Assembly (NCBI GenBank): GCA_964586675.1
Contig: CAZPHQ010000014.1
Coordinates: 5,686 to 69,685, forward strand
Direction: 5' to 3'
DNA length: 64,000 bases
DNA from: JADLGH01 sp964586675
Lineage (GTDB): Bacteria > Desulfobacterota_D > UBA1144 > Nemesobacterales > UBA2774
Made by a program: the position numbers and the translations under genes. Positions 25,104 to 34,766 of the stretch are shown piece after piece; position 1 is the first letter of the stretch; the number at the start of each line of letters is the position of its first letter. The notes beneath the pieces were generated by a model. That model saw only the letters and a program-made list of their open reading frames with translations, was not told where the DNA came from and made no database searches.

Positions 25104-25146
25104 TGTCATTGCGAGGGAGCGTTTTATGTGACCGCGGCAATCCCGT
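25104..25146. repeat. Dispersed repeat of the 'GTCATTGCGAGG' type
   Basis: GTCATTGCGAGGGAGCG ... CGCGGCAATCCCGTC. The inner arms ATTGC/GCAAT pair. This type of intergenic element is common in MAGs of related lineages (general knowledge). Confidence 0.55.
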
Positions 25147-25242
25147 CTTTATCCTTCCCCTTCATCCCTCCATAATTGACGCCCGCCCCCTCACTATTTA
25201 CACTTCTTCCTTTTGTCCGATTCTTTTTTTCTGGGAGCAGAA

Positions 25243-27210
25243 TTGAGCATCGAATATCCGCGGAATTACGACATCATAGTCATCGGCGCAGGCCACGCCG
25301 GCTGCGAGGCGGCGCTCGCCTCCGCGCGCATGGGCTGCAAGACGCTCGTCCTCACAGCCAACATAGACACCATCGGCCTCATGTCGTGTAATCCCTCCGT
25401 GGGAGGAGTCGGCAAGGGCCACCTCGTCAAGGAGATCGACGCCCTCGGCGGCGAGATGGGTCTGGCGGCCGACCATTCCGCGATCCAGTTCCGGAGGCTC
25501 AACACCCGCAAGGGCGCGGCCGTCCAGGCGACGCGCATACAGGCCGACAGGCAGCTCTACAGGACCTACATGAAAGCAGCCCTCGAAGCGCAAAATAACC
25601 TCGACATAAAGCAGCGCATGGCCGAGGGCCTCCTGGTAAAGGGCGGCTCGGTTTGCGGGGTGAAGACGACCCTCGGCGAGCATTTCTATTCCGGCGCCGT
25701 AGTGGTAACGCCCGGCACATTCCCTAACGGCCTCATACACATCGGCCAGACGAAAATTTCCTCGGGCAGGGCGGGAGAGGCGGCGGCTATCGGCATATCC
25801 GATTCCTTCGGCGGCCTCGGATTTAAAATGGGCAGGCTCAAAACAGGAACTCCGCCGAGGTTTGACGGCAGAACCATAGACTGGAGCATCCTCGAGCCCC
25901 AGCCCGGCGACGAAAACCCGAAGCCGTTTTCTTTCTGGACGGATTCCATCGCGCGCGATCAGCTCCCCTGCTACATTACCTACACGAGCGAAAAGACGCA
26001 CAAGGTCATAACCGACAATCTTCACAAATCCCCGCTTTACTCGGGAGAGATAAAAGGCGTCGGCCCGCGTTACTGCCCCTCCATCGAAGACAAGGTCGTA
26101 AAGTTCAGGGACAAGGAAAGGCACCAGATATTCCTCGAGCCCGAAGGCCTCTCGACGTACGAAATATATCCGAACGGCATATCGACGAGCCTCCCGCTGG
26201 AAGTGCAATATGAGCTCGTCAGGACAATAGACGGGCTTTCGAACGTCGAGATTATGAGGCCGGGCTACGCGGTCGAATACGACTACGTCGACCCGACACA
26301 GCTAAAGCCTACGCTCGAAACGAAGCTCGTCGACAATCTCTACTTCGCGGGGCAGGTAAACGGTACGACAGGATACGAAGAGGCCGGGAGCCAGGGGCTC
26401 ATGGCCGGCGTCAACGCGGCACTCCGCGTGAAGGGCGAAGCCCCGCTGATACTCGACCGCTCGGAGGCCTATCTCGGCATCCTCATCGACGACCTCGTAA
26501 CGAAAGGCGTCGACGAGCCCTACAGGATGTTCACATCCAGGGCCGAATACAGGCTCGTCCTCAGGGAGGACAACGCCGACATGAGGCTCTCCGAAAAGGG
26601 TTACGCTATAGGCCTTCTGTCCGAACAGCATTACGAAAAGGTAAGGGCTAAAAAAGAGGCCGCCGAAGAAGAGCTCCAGAGGCTCGAAAGCATAAAAATA
26701 ACTCCCGACGCCCGCGTAAATGAAATACTCGTTTCGCTCGGCTCGTCGACGATAAAAAAGCCCCAGTCTCTAAAAGAAATACTTCGCCGTCCCGAGATTT
26801 CGTATTCCGCGCTCTCGCACCTTCCGGGCGGCGAGTCCGCTCCGGAGCTTCTGGAAGACGTCCTCACGCAGATCGAGATGGAGGTCAAATACGAAGGCTA
26901 CATCAAGAGACAGATAGAGCAGATCGAAAAGTTCAGGAAGGTTGAAAACCTCGGCATACCGGAAAATTTTTCCTACGACGGCATCCCCGGCCTCTCGAAA
27001 GAAATAGTGCAGAAGCTCTCGCGCGTCCGCCCGGGCTCTCTCGGTCAGGCGAGCAGAATTTCCGGTATGACGCCGGCCGCAATCTCTGTTCTTATGGTTT
27101 ATTTAAAACGGGGTGATATGGAAAGGCAGGGCGCCGATCACTCGGCTTCTTCCTGCTCTTCCTCGGATTCCGCCAGTTCCTGCTCCAAAAGCTCCATCAT
27201 ATCCTCGTAA
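25243..27210 (+). CDS. mnmG: tRNA uridine-5-carboxymethylaminomethyl modification enzyme MnmG
   Basis: 655 residues from a TTG at 25243 (GGGAG five bases upstream); an earlier in-frame TTG at 25213 lacks a ribosome site. FAD protein that, with MnmE, modifies U34 of several tRNAs. Shows VIGAGHAGCEAALASARMG at the N-terminus, CNPSVGGVGKGHLVKEIDALGG, and the C-terminal helical domain ending VLMVYLKRG at about residue 622, the normal family length. The last 33 residues are Ser/Cys-rich and non-conserved; they are the antisense reading of a small acidic gene on the other strand (27138-27293). Confidence 0.95.
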   Translation: MSIEYPRNYDIIVIGAGHAGCEAALASARMGCKTLVLTANIDTIGLMSCNPSVGGVGKGHLVKEIDALGGEMGLAADHSAIQFRRLNTRKGAAVQATRIQADRQLYRTYMKAALEAQNNLDIKQRMAEGLLVKGGSVCGVKTTLGEHFYSGAVVVTPGTFPNGLIHIGQTKISSGRAGEAAAIGISDSFGGLGFKMGRLKTGTPPRFDGRTIDWSILEPQPGDENPKPFSFWTDSIARDQLPCYITYTSEKTHKVITDNLHKSPLYSGEIKGVGPRYCPSIEDKVVKFRDKERHQIFLEPEGLSTYEIYPNGISTSLPLEVQYELVRTIDGLSNVEIMRPGYAVEYDYVDPTQLKPTLETKLVDNLYFAGQVNGTTGYEEAGSQGLMAGVNAALRVKGEAPLILDRSEAYLGILIDDLVTKGVDEPYRMFTSRAEYRLVLREDNADMRLSEKGYAIGLLSEQHYEKVRAKKEAAEEELQRLESIKITPDARVNEILVSLGSSTIKKPQSLKEILRRPEISYSALSHLPGGESAPELLEDVLTQIEMEVKYEGYIKRQIEQIEKFRKVENLGIPENFSYDGIPGLSKEIVQKLSRVRPGSLGQASRISGMTPAAISVLMVYLKRGDMERQGADHSASSCSSSDSASSCSKSSIISS

Positions 27211-27293
27211 TCTCCGCCGATGTAACCCGAGTTTTCCGGGTCTTCGAGCATATCCACGAGGTCTTTTATTTTCTTCTTTCCTCTTTTGTTCAT
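27138..27293 (-). CDS. Small acidic protein, antisense-overlapping mnmG
   Basis: 51 residues: basic start MNKRGKKKIKD, then LVDMLEDPENSGYIGGDYED and a C-terminal acidic helix rich in Glu. An excellent ribosome site (GGAGGAAAGG, 3 bases before the ATG at 27293) and codon usage like the host support a real gene. Its last 73 bases overlap the mnmG 3' end on the opposite strand. No family recognised. A short basic head and acidic tail could suit a regulatory or chaperone-like partner, but no function is proposed. Confidence 0.6.
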   Translation of the reverse strand: MNKRGKKKIKDLVDMLEDPENSGYIGGDYEDMMELLEQELAESEEEQEEAE

Positions 27294-27508
27294 GAGCCTT
27301 TCCTCCATGCCGCCTTATCTAGCACGGCAATCTAATTAATACTATAACACAGACTTTTTTTTCTGCTTCCGGCGCTCCCCGGAAACTTTAAGGTTGATGA
27401 AGTATAAGGTCCGTCCGGCGAAAAGCAACCATCATTTTCCCGATTATAACAGCCGCCAGAAGTATGAAATAATCGTGCTCTCTCCTTCTGAATGCTTCGT
27501 ATGTATTT

Positions 27509-29596
27509 CTATTTCGACAGAAGCTCGCGAACTTTTTCAGGGTCGGTAACCGGAAGGTCGCATTCGTAATTCATGCATACGTAGGCCGCCGCTTTTCCGC
27601 CGATCGTTTCCTGCTCCTTCGTGAACGGCGCTATGTCCGTTATACCAGGGCCGGAATCGCGGAGGAGCACGATCTTGTTCGGTGCGTAAACCTTTCTCAG
27701 CGCATCGATCATTTTTTCCGTGTCCTCACTTCCGCGCTCTCCGGCGAGCACGATCTCGTACGAAGGCCCGATGCCGAAATCGAGGCCCAGCAGGAGCTGC
27801 GTATACGCGCTCGGCGCCTGATCGACAGCAGCAGAAAACGCCTTCGCGAGATTCCCCGCCGCCTCTTCGTAAGAGGCGTCTCCGGTAATCCTTCCTATCC
27901 TGAGCAGGTTGAGGAGCGCTGCCGAATTCGCCGACGGCACCGCGCCGTCGTATACCTCCTTGTGCCTAATTATCATCTCCTCGGCGTCGTTGGCGGTGAA
28001 GTAGTATCCTCCCCTTTCCGTGTCGAGATAGTGCTCGTTCATATCCTTCTGAAGAGCTATCGCCGTTTTTAAATATTCCGTTTCGAACGTGGCCTCGTAG
28101 AGCTCTAAAAGCCCCCAGATCAAAAACGCGTAGTCGTCGGCGTGCGCGGTTATGCCCGCCTCTTCGGTTCTGTAGCGGTGAAGGAGCCGCCCGCCCTCGC
28201 CGCGCATCGTCATGAGTAAAAAGCCTGCCGCCTTTTTCGCGGCTTCTGAGTACGCTGGTTCTCCGAATGCAGCGGCCGCCTTCGAGAGCGCAGCGATCAT
28301 AAGCCCGTTCCAGTCCGTCAGTATCTTGTCGTCCTTGTAGGGATGTATGCGCTTCTCGCGGGCCTCGAAGAGCTTTTTCCTCGCCCTCTCGACTCTCTCT
28401 AATATCCCGGCTGCATTCGGGCCGAACGACCCGGCGATCTCGTCGAGCGGGCTCCTCAGATAAAGTATGTTCTCTCCCGAGCTTTCCCCCGAAGCCTCCT
28501 CGCTGAAATTCCCTCCGGGAAGCGCGTTATACAACCGCGCAATAAGCCCGCCGTCTTCCTCCCGCAAAATGGCCTCCAGCTCCTCCGTCGTCCAGACGTA
28601 AAACTTCCCCTCGACTCCCTCGCTGTCGGCGTCCTCCGCCGAATAGAATCCGCCCTCCGGCGAAGTCATGTCCCTGAGCACGTAAGCGATGATTTCCTGC
28701 GCGGTTTTTTTATAGGCTTCCTTTCGGGTAGCCTCGTACGCTTCTGTATACGCCATTATCAGAAGCGCCTGGTCGTAGAGCATCTTCTCGAAATGCGGCA
28801 GGAGCCACTCCGGGTCCGTCGAATACCTGTGAAACCCGAAGCCGACGTGATCGTAGATACCGCCGAGCCTCATTTCGGTAAGTGTCTTCTCCACCATGTA
28901 AAGCGCTTCCTCGTCCCCGGTCCGCTTCCAGTACCGGAGCAGGAATACGAGATTGTGCGGCGTCGGAAATTTCGGCCTGGTGCCGAACCCGCCGTGTATC
29001 TCGTCGAACCTCCCGTGAAGCTGGTTGAATCCCGTCGTCAGCGCGCTCATCCCCGGTGCGCCCGTGCCCGCCTCTGCCCTGGTATCCGCCGCCTTTCTCA
29101 TCGCGGCGGTTATGCTCTCGGCGGACCTTATAACTTCCTCCCTCTGAGTGTCCCAGATCTCCTTTATCTTCGGCACGAGGTCCACCATGCCCGCCCTTCC
29201 GAAGCGGGCCTCCTTCGGTATGTAGGTCGCCGCGAAAAAGGGCTTCCTGTCCGGGGTCATAACTATATTCAGCGGCCACCCGCAACCGCCCTTGGAGAGT
29301 ATCTGGCACACCGTCATGTATATGGCGTCTATGTCGGGCCTTTCCTCGCGGTCGACCTTTATAGACACGAACGCCTCGTTCATGAGCCGCGCGACGTCCG
29401 GGTCCTCGAACGACTCGTGCTCCATAACGTGGCACCAGTGGCAGGTCGAATACCCTATCGAAAGCAGTATCGGTTTATCTTCCCTGGCGGCCTTCTCGAA
29501 CGCCTCCTCGCCCCACGGGTACCAGTCCACGGGGTTTCCGGCGTGCTGGAGAAGGTAGGGGCTCTTTTCGTTTGCAAGCCTGTTTTGTTTCGTCAT
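27509..29596 (-). CDS. YyaL/Spermatogenesis-associated-20-like thioredoxin-domain protein
   Basis: 695 residues. N-terminal DUF255 thioredoxin-like domain (about 1-165) with N-P-V-D-W-Y-P-W and the C52-H-W-C55 active-site pair in STCHWCHVMEHESF, followed by an (alpha/alpha)6 glycosidase-type barrel (about 190-620), as in N-acylglucosamine epimerases. This full-length architecture is widespread, and its substrate remains unsettled in the family. No signal peptide. It stands alone; the 215-base gap to the small mnmG-antisense gene has no obvious terminator. Confidence 0.92.
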   Translation of the reverse strand: MTKQNRLANEKSPYLLQHAGNPVDWYPWGEEAFEKAAREDKPILLSIGYSTCHWCHVMEHESFEDPDVARLMNEAFVSIKVDREERPDIDAIYMTVCQILSKGGCGWPLNIVMTPDRKPFFAATYIPKEARFGRAGMVDLVPKIKEIWDTQREEVIRSAESITAAMRKAADTRAEAGTGAPGMSALTTGFNQLHGRFDEIHGGFGTRPKFPTPHNLVFLLRYWKRTGDEEALYMVEKTLTEMRLGGIYDHVGFGFHRYSTDPEWLLPHFEKMLYDQALLIMAYTEAYEATRKEAYKKTAQEIIAYVLRDMTSPEGGFYSAEDADSEGVEGKFYVWTTEELEAILREEDGGLIARLYNALPGGNFSEEASGESSGENILYLRSPLDEIAGSFGPNAAGILERVERARKKLFEAREKRIHPYKDDKILTDWNGLMIAALSKAAAAFGEPAYSEAAKKAAGFLLMTMRGEGGRLLHRYRTEEAGITAHADDYAFLIWGLLELYEATFETEYLKTAIALQKDMNEHYLDTERGGYYFTANDAEEMIIRHKEVYDGAVPSANSAALLNLLRIGRITGDASYEEAAGNLAKAFSAAVDQAPSAYTQLLLGLDFGIGPSYEIVLAGERGSEDTEKMIDALRKVYAPNKIVLLRDSGPGITDIAPFTKEQETIGGKAAAYVCMNYECDLPVTDPEKVRELLSK

Positions 29597-29834
29597 TTGA
29601 ATGGATTATATGCGAACGGGGGCCTGCTCACAGCCGCGGCGCCGGGGATATTCGGGAAGGTAGTCGCTTCGGCTTCCCGCCGCGCCGGCCGCTCGGATAT
29701 TCGGTTTATAGTTGAGTTTACATACCGCCGCCCGCTTTACCAAGCGCTTATTCCTCGCCCTTTCCCCGCTCAGGGCGCTATGTCGCCGTGTACGCACCCG
29801 GCCTTTTCTTGGTTATAATTGAGGTACTTTTCAT

Positions 29835-31541
29835 ATGCAGATACTCGACGACAAATACTCGAAAATAATCCTCGAAGAGAAGCTTCTGTTAAAATCCCTC
29901 CTCGGCGAGATAAGCGAAGTCTCGGGCAGGGATCTCATTGAGAGGCTCCGGTCCGTCGAGGAGAGCCTCGATAACCTTTTCTCGCTCGTTTTCATCGGCG
30001 AATTCAGCACCGGGAAATCCTCCGTTATCAACGCCCTTCTCGGGGAAGACGTACTCCCCGAAGGCATAACCCCGACGACCGACGAGATCACGATCATCCG
30101 CCACGGCGACGCCGCCGGTCAGAGCGTGGAAAACGGGGTGCGCTACATATCCGTCCCGCAGGAGAGGCTCAAGGGAATTTTCATCGTCGATACCCCCGGG
30201 ACGAACGTAACGATTGAGCAGCACGAAAAGATCACCCGCGAGTTCATACCGAAAGCGGACATAGTCTTTTTCGTCATCGGGGCCGAGCGCGCCGTAACGG
30301 GGAGCGAGGCCAGGCTCATTCAGTTCGTAAAGGATGAGTGGCTTAAAAACATAGTCTTTCTTCTCAATAAAATCGACATTGCGCGCGACGCCGCCGAGCT
30401 CGACAAGCTCCTCCGGCACACTTCGCGCGAGCTCGAAAGGGCGTTCGGCATAGAGCCCGACATAATCCCCGTCTCCGCGCGCCTGGCGAGGGATGCGCGG
30501 CTCTCGGGCGGCGCCGCCCTCTCCGAAAAGAGCGGCTTCGGGAAGCTCGAAGAATATATCTTCCGGACTCTCAGCGAAGAAGAGCGCGTAAGGATGAAAA
30601 TAAGGAGCACGACGGGGCTTGCGTTAAGCCTCGCGAGCGACGCCGAAAGGGCGCTCGACGACGACATGAAAAAGATAGCCGACGACGTCGAGCGGCTCGG
30701 CGATTTCGAAAGGAAGCTCGAATCTCTCGAAGTCGAAATGCTCCAGAACTCTGCCCGGTTCACGGAAAGGATAAGAAGCAGGCTCCTCGAATTCAAAACA
30801 CGCGGCATGGAATTCATAGACGAGCTCATGAGGTTCGGCAACATCCCAAAGCTCATGAGCAAGCAGAAGATAGCGAAGGAGTTCGAATACAAGGTCTCCC
30901 GGCAAACCGTCAGCGAGCTTGAAAAAGACCTCGACGCAATGGTCGTCTGGACAGAGAAGTCGGCGAGGGGTCTTCTCGATTCCACCGTCGATTTCTACAA
31001 CAAATCCATCAGGCCCGATTCTTCGTCGAGCACTACCGGCTTCATGTACGACAGGACACGACTTCTCGATACCGTCCGCTCGGAGCTCGAAACCAAGAGA
31101 AGGGCAATAGACCCGTCGGCGCTGGGCGGGAATCTCGTCGATTCCGCGCGCGCGGCCGTCGCCTCTGTACTCGGGGTTCAGGTCGGAGGGCTCGCCTTGG
31201 GCGCAGCGGTCGTCACAGCCTTCTCCTCCCTCCTCGTCGATATAACCGGAATACTCGCCACGATAGCCGTCGTGGCCACGGCGTTCATGATACTCCCCAA
31301 AAAGAGAAGGGACGCGATGAAGGAGTTCAGCCAAAAAGTCGATGCGCTTATAGAAGAGATGATATCGTCCGTTCATTCCCAGCTCGAAAGGGACTTCGAC
31401 GGCATAAGGCTTCAGGCGATGGATTCACTCCTCCCGCTCAAGAATTTCTATAAGATGGAGAGGGAAAAGCTCACAACCTCCCGCTCGCGCATAGCCGGGC
31501 TTAAAGCGAAGCTCGAAGAAATTAACAAAAGCGTGAGTTAG
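29835..31541 (+). CDS. Bacterial dynamin-like GTPase
   Basis: 568 residues. GTPase domain with P-loop GEFSTGKSS (55-63), switch TPTTDE (about 88-93), DTPG (about 120-123) and NKID (about 181-184). Then come a long helical bundle (about 265-430), a paired membrane hairpin (about 455-495, VTAFSSLLVDITGILATIAV) and a C-terminal helical return. This is the bacterial dynamin-like layout for membrane remodelling or repair. Many relatives occur as adjacent pairs; this one is single. A TATAAT just upstream (about 29815) suggests its own promoter. Confidence 0.88.
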   Translation: MQILDDKYSKIILEEKLLLKSLLGEISEVSGRDLIERLRSVEESLDNLFSLVFIGEFSTGKSSVINALLGEDVLPEGITPTTDEITIIRHGDAAGQSVENGVRYISVPQERLKGIFIVDTPGTNVTIEQHEKITREFIPKADIVFFVIGAERAVTGSEARLIQFVKDEWLKNIVFLLNKIDIARDAAELDKLLRHTSRELERAFGIEPDIIPVSARLARDARLSGGAALSEKSGFGKLEEYIFRTLSEEERVRMKIRSTTGLALSLASDAERALDDDMKKIADDVERLGDFERKLESLEVEMLQNSARFTERIRSRLLEFKTRGMEFIDELMRFGNIPKLMSKQKIAKEFEYKVSRQTVSELEKDLDAMVVWTEKSARGLLDSTVDFYNKSIRPDSSSSTTGFMYDRTRLLDTVRSELETKRRAIDPSALGGNLVDSARAAVASVLGVQVGGLALGAAVVTAFSSLLVDITGILATIAVVATAFMILPKKRRDAMKEFSQKVDALIEEMISSVHSQLERDFDGIRLQAMDSLLPLKNFYKMEREKLTTSRSRIAGLKAKLEEINKSVS

Positions 31542-31592
31542 CCGGCTGGAGCCGAAGATAGTTACGGGTTAAGCCCTCTAATCCCCGGATAA

Positions 31593-32012
31593 TTAAAGAC
31601 CCGTGCCGCGGGTATTGGAAAGAAGGGAATATATCTTTTTTAATTCGTCTGGGTGACTGGTTATTTCTATGCCCATAAACCACTTCTCCGAATGGGTATG
31701 GTAGAGCCACCTGATAGTCCCTTCGAACTTGAGGGTTTCTTCGCCCGTAAAAAGTGCCGCCAGTATCTTGAAATTGGGAGGGAAGCCCTTGTTCCCTTCG
31801 AGCCCTATCCCGTGCTCGGAGAGGTTGAACGTGAATCCGCTGAACTTGAGATTATCCGCGCCGTCAATGCTTCGGCCGCCCAAAAGCCCGTACTTCAGCT
31901 TTTTGTAGTAGGGAACCCTGGTCGAGCGGCGTAGAACCCTTATCGTGTCGCCCTTGCCCTCGGCTATCTCACCCAGGTTAAGCTCGTTCTTCGTAGAACT
32001 CCCATTCTTCAT
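31593..32012 (-). CDS. PilZ-domain c-di-GMP-binding protein
   Basis: About 139 residues from the ATG at 32012; a TTG three codons earlier is possible and neither has a clear ribosome site. The PilZ fingerprint is present: basic RRSTRVPY (arginines that clamp c-di-GMP) and, 30 residues later, NLSEHGIGLEG, a [D/N]xSxxG motif, followed by EGTIRWLYHTHSEKWFMGIEI. A stand-alone effector domain. The only diguanylate cyclase in this window is at 54514. Convergent with the dynamin gene. Confidence 0.82.
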   Translation of the reverse strand: MKNGSSTKNELNLGEIAEGKGDTIRVLRRSTRVPYYKKLKYGLLGGRSIDGADNLKFSGFTFNLSEHGIGLEGNKGFPPNFKILAALFTGEETLKFEGTIRWLYHTHSEKWFMGIEITSHPDELKKIYSLLSNTRGTGL

Positions 32013-32265
32013 TACTAACAAAATATACCAAAAATATGATTCTTACAATGAGACTTTAGTCCGTATGTTCCCTAAGACTTTCGGCTAAATTCACAGTCCC
32101 CGAAATATCCCATTTCGGGGCGGCCCGTACTGCCGCCGGGAAGCCCCCGGCCTCGAATATGCGCCGTCCTTCTGTCGCACCCGGGACCGTCGTGTATATT
32201 TAATACCTGCCGGGGGGTACGAAACACCCGGTCCATCCGATTTCAAAGGGGTAGAACATATTTAT

Positions 32266-34095
32266 ATGAGAAGAGAAGACATAAGAAATATTGCGATTAT
32301 CGCTCACGTCGACCACGGGAAAACCACCCTCGTCGACGCCATGCTCAAGCAGAGCGGGGTGTTCCGCGAGCACCAGGTAGTCGAGGAAAGGGTCATGGAT
32401 TCGATGGACCTCGAAAGGGAGCGCGGGATCACCATCATGGCGAAGAACACCGCGGTCCGGTATAATGGCATCAAGATAAATATTGTCGATACCCCGGGCC
32501 ACGCCGATTTCGGGGGAGAGGTCGAGCGGAGCCTCAACATGGTCGACGGCGCCCTCCTTCTCGTGGACGCGAGCGAGGGCCCCCTCCCGCAGACGCGCTT
32601 CGTCGTCAAAAAGGCGCTTCAGCAGCGGCTCCCGATAATATTAGTCATAAATAAGATCGACAGGAGCGACGCCCGGCCCGAAGAGGTCATAAACGAAGTC
32701 TACGACCTCTTCATAGAGCTCGACGCGAACGAGGAGCAGATAGAATTCCCCATCATCTACACCAACGCCAAGGCCGGCACGGCGCAGACGAGCCTCGCGG
32801 AATCGTCGCCGAATCTCGTGCCTCTCTTCGAAACTATAGTATCTTCGATCCCCGGCCCCGAGGTCGGCGATGGAGGCGTAACGCAGTTCCTCATCACGAA
32901 CCTCGACTACGACAACTACGTCGGCCGGATTGCGATCGGCAGGCTGACGAACGGCGTCCTCGAAGCCAACCGCTCCTATACCCTCTGCGGCGAGGCCGGC
33001 GCTAATGCGCCGATAAAGATTTCAGTGCTCTACACATTCGACGGCCTCAGGAAAACCCAGGTGGATAAACTGGAGGCGGGCGACATAGCGGCCATCGCCG
33101 GCGAGGATAACGTCAAGATAGGCGACACGGTTTCCGATTTTGAAAACCCGGTCCCGCTAAAGCGCATAAAGGTCGACGAGCCGACGATATCGATGATCTT
33201 CTACGTGAACAACGGCCCCTTCGCGGGGAAGGAGGGAAAGTTCCTCACCTCTCGCCACATACGCGACAGGCTGCTCCGCGAAAAGCTCGGCAACGTCGCG
33301 ATAGACGTCAAGGAAACGGACAGGGCCGACGCCTACGAAGTCTCCGGCCGCGGCGAGCTCCAGATGGTGGTGTTGATTGAAATGATGCGCCGCGAGGGCT
33401 ACGAGTTCATGGTGTCGAAGCCGAGGGTCCTCACGCGCCAGGAAAACGGCAAGGTCACAGAGCCCGTCGAGCGCATATTCGTCGACGTCCCCGAGGCGTA
33501 TGTAGGCTCCGTCACGGAAGCCATATCGTCCCGGAAAGGGCGCATGGAAAACCTCCGGAACAACGGCAACGGCAGGGTCGATATAGAATTCCTAATCCCG
33601 TCCCGCGCCCTCATCGGGTTCAGGAGCCAGTTCCAGATAATCACGAAAGGCTCGGGCGTGATAAACACCCTCTTCGAGGGCTACGAGCCCTGGTACGGCC
33701 CCATCCCTCAGAGGTCCACGGGCGCGCTCGTTTCAGACAGGCCCGGCAAGGTCACGGCCTATGCCTGCCTTTCCATGGCCGACAGGGGCGAGCTCTTCGT
33801 CGACGTGGGCACCGAAGTCTACGAGGGTATGATGGTCGGCGAGCGCAACCGGAACGGCGACCTCAACGTCAACATCACGAAAGAGAAAAAGCTCACCAAC
33901 ATGCGGAGCTCGACAGCCGAAACGACAGTCGTCCTGCGGCCCCCGAGGCCGCTTTCGCTCGACCAGGCGATAGAGTTCATGGCCGAGGACGAGCTCGTCG
34001 AGATAACCCCTTCGAGCCAGAGGCTCCGTAAATTCGAGCTCAGCTCGACAAAGCGCGAGATAGAGATAAAGAGGGAAAAGAAATATAACCAGTGA
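32266..34095 (+). CDS. typA: GTP-binding translation factor TypA/BipA
   Basis: 609 residues, family length. EF-G-like GTPase with AHVDHGKTTLVD (P-loop), the switch I segment RGITIMAKNT, DTPGHADFGGEV and NKIDRSDARP, then beta-barrel domain II, EF-G domains III and V, and the BipA-specific C-terminal domain. Assists 50S assembly and growth under stress or cold. Its TGA overlaps the possible GTG start of the next gene, indicating cotranscription. Confidence 0.97.
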   Translation: MRREDIRNIAIIAHVDHGKTTLVDAMLKQSGVFREHQVVEERVMDSMDLERERGITIMAKNTAVRYNGIKINIVDTPGHADFGGEVERSLNMVDGALLLVDASEGPLPQTRFVVKKALQQRLPIILVINKIDRSDARPEEVINEVYDLFIELDANEEQIEFPIIYTNAKAGTAQTSLAESSPNLVPLFETIVSSIPGPEVGDGGVTQFLITNLDYDNYVGRIAIGRLTNGVLEANRSYTLCGEAGANAPIKISVLYTFDGLRKTQVDKLEAGDIAAIAGEDNVKIGDTVSDFENPVPLKRIKVDEPTISMIFYVNNGPFAGKEGKFLTSRHIRDRLLREKLGNVAIDVKETDRADAYEVSGRGELQMVVLIEMMRREGYEFMVSKPRVLTRQENGKVTEPVERIFVDVPEAYVGSVTEAISSRKGRMENLRNNGNGRVDIEFLIPSRALIGFRSQFQIITKGSGVINTLFEGYEPWYGPIPQRSTGALVSDRPGKVTAYACLSMADRGELFVDVGTEVYEGMMVGERNRNGDLNVNITKEKKLTNMRSSTAETTVVLRPPRPLSLDQAIEFMAEDELVEITPSSQRLRKFELSSTKREIEIKREKKYNQ

Positions 34096-34703
34096 CCGGT
34101 CATCGAATGGAGAAGCCCTACAGCCAGTCCAGCGAAAACAATAAAGAGCCGATACTGGCCGTCCTTAAGGAAGCGTTCAGGGACGCCTCGTTCGTGCTGG
34201 AAATCGGAAGCGGCACAGGTCAGCACGCGGCATTCTTCGCGCGAAGTCTCCCCCGCCTCGTCTGGCAGCCCTCGGACCTTCCCGAAAATCTCCCCGGCAT
34301 CAAAATGTGGGTAGACGAGGCCGGGCTCCCGAACCTTAAAGAGCCGATAATTCTCAACGTCGCCGACGCGCTCTGGCCCGTCGAAAAGGCCGACGCCGTT
34401 TTCACTGCGAACACGCTCCACATCATGAGCAAGTCGCGGATAGCGTGCATGTTCGACGGCATAGAGGTCGTCATGAGAGAAGGCGGTGCGCTCTGCATAT
34501 ACGGGCCCTTCAACTACGGCGGCGCTTATACGAGCGAGAGCAACGCGAAATTCGACGAATGGCTCAAGGCCAAAGACCCGGAGAGCGGCATAAGGGATTT
34601 CGAATGGGTGAATTCCCTGGCCGGGCGCGTGGGGTTCACTCTCGTAAAAGACCACGAAATGCCCGTCAACAACAGGCTCCTCGAATGGCGGAGAACCGCG
34701 TAA
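34092..34703 (+). CDS. DUF938 SAM-dependent methyltransferase
   Basis: 203 residues. SAM motif I VLEIGSGTGQHAAFFA (about 36-51), acidic loop ending LPRLVWQPSD, then ADAVFTANTLHIMSK, GGALCIYGPFNYGGAYTSES and FDEWLK as in the DUF938 family. The start is either the GTG at 34092 (overlapping the typA stop) or the ATG at 34107; neither has a strong ribosome site. Substrate unknown. Confidence 0.85.
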   Translation: MTGHRMEKPYSQSSENNKEPILAVLKEAFRDASFVLEIGSGTGQHAAFFARSLPRLVWQPSDLPENLPGIKMWVDEAGLPNLKEPIILNVADALWPVEKADAVFTANTLHIMSKSRIACMFDGIEVVMREGGALCIYGPFNYGGAYTSESNAKFDEWLKAKDPESGIRDFEWVNSLAGRVGFTLVKDHEMPVNNRLLEWRRTA

Positions 34704-34766
34704 GCGGCCGATTGAATATCCCTCGGATACGCATCATAATTCTATGCATTCAGCGGTCCCGCAGCC

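Larger units (their letters stand above)
24603..25242. other. 640-base intergenic region of dispersed repeats
   Basis: No gene supported. It holds two copies of a CTGTCATTCCCGAATG-type repeat, one 'GTCATTGCGAGGGAGC' repeat, a 9-pair hairpin (24998-25020) and a GCGCAC-AGT-GTGCGC inverted repeat near 24642. An open frame on minus at 24557-24811 is Arg/Cys-rich and lacks family features. The mnmG promoter must lie here, but no clean -35/-10 is seen. Confidence 0.6.

Noticed and set aside
24832..25146. Possible CRISPR array
   Set aside because: Elements are irregularly spaced, differ internally and have no equal-length spacers; no cas genes are present.
29835..31541. Dynamin gene as part of a paired defence operon
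   Set aside because: Only one dynamin-like gene is present, and its neighbours (YyaL-type, PilZ, typA) are not defence genes.
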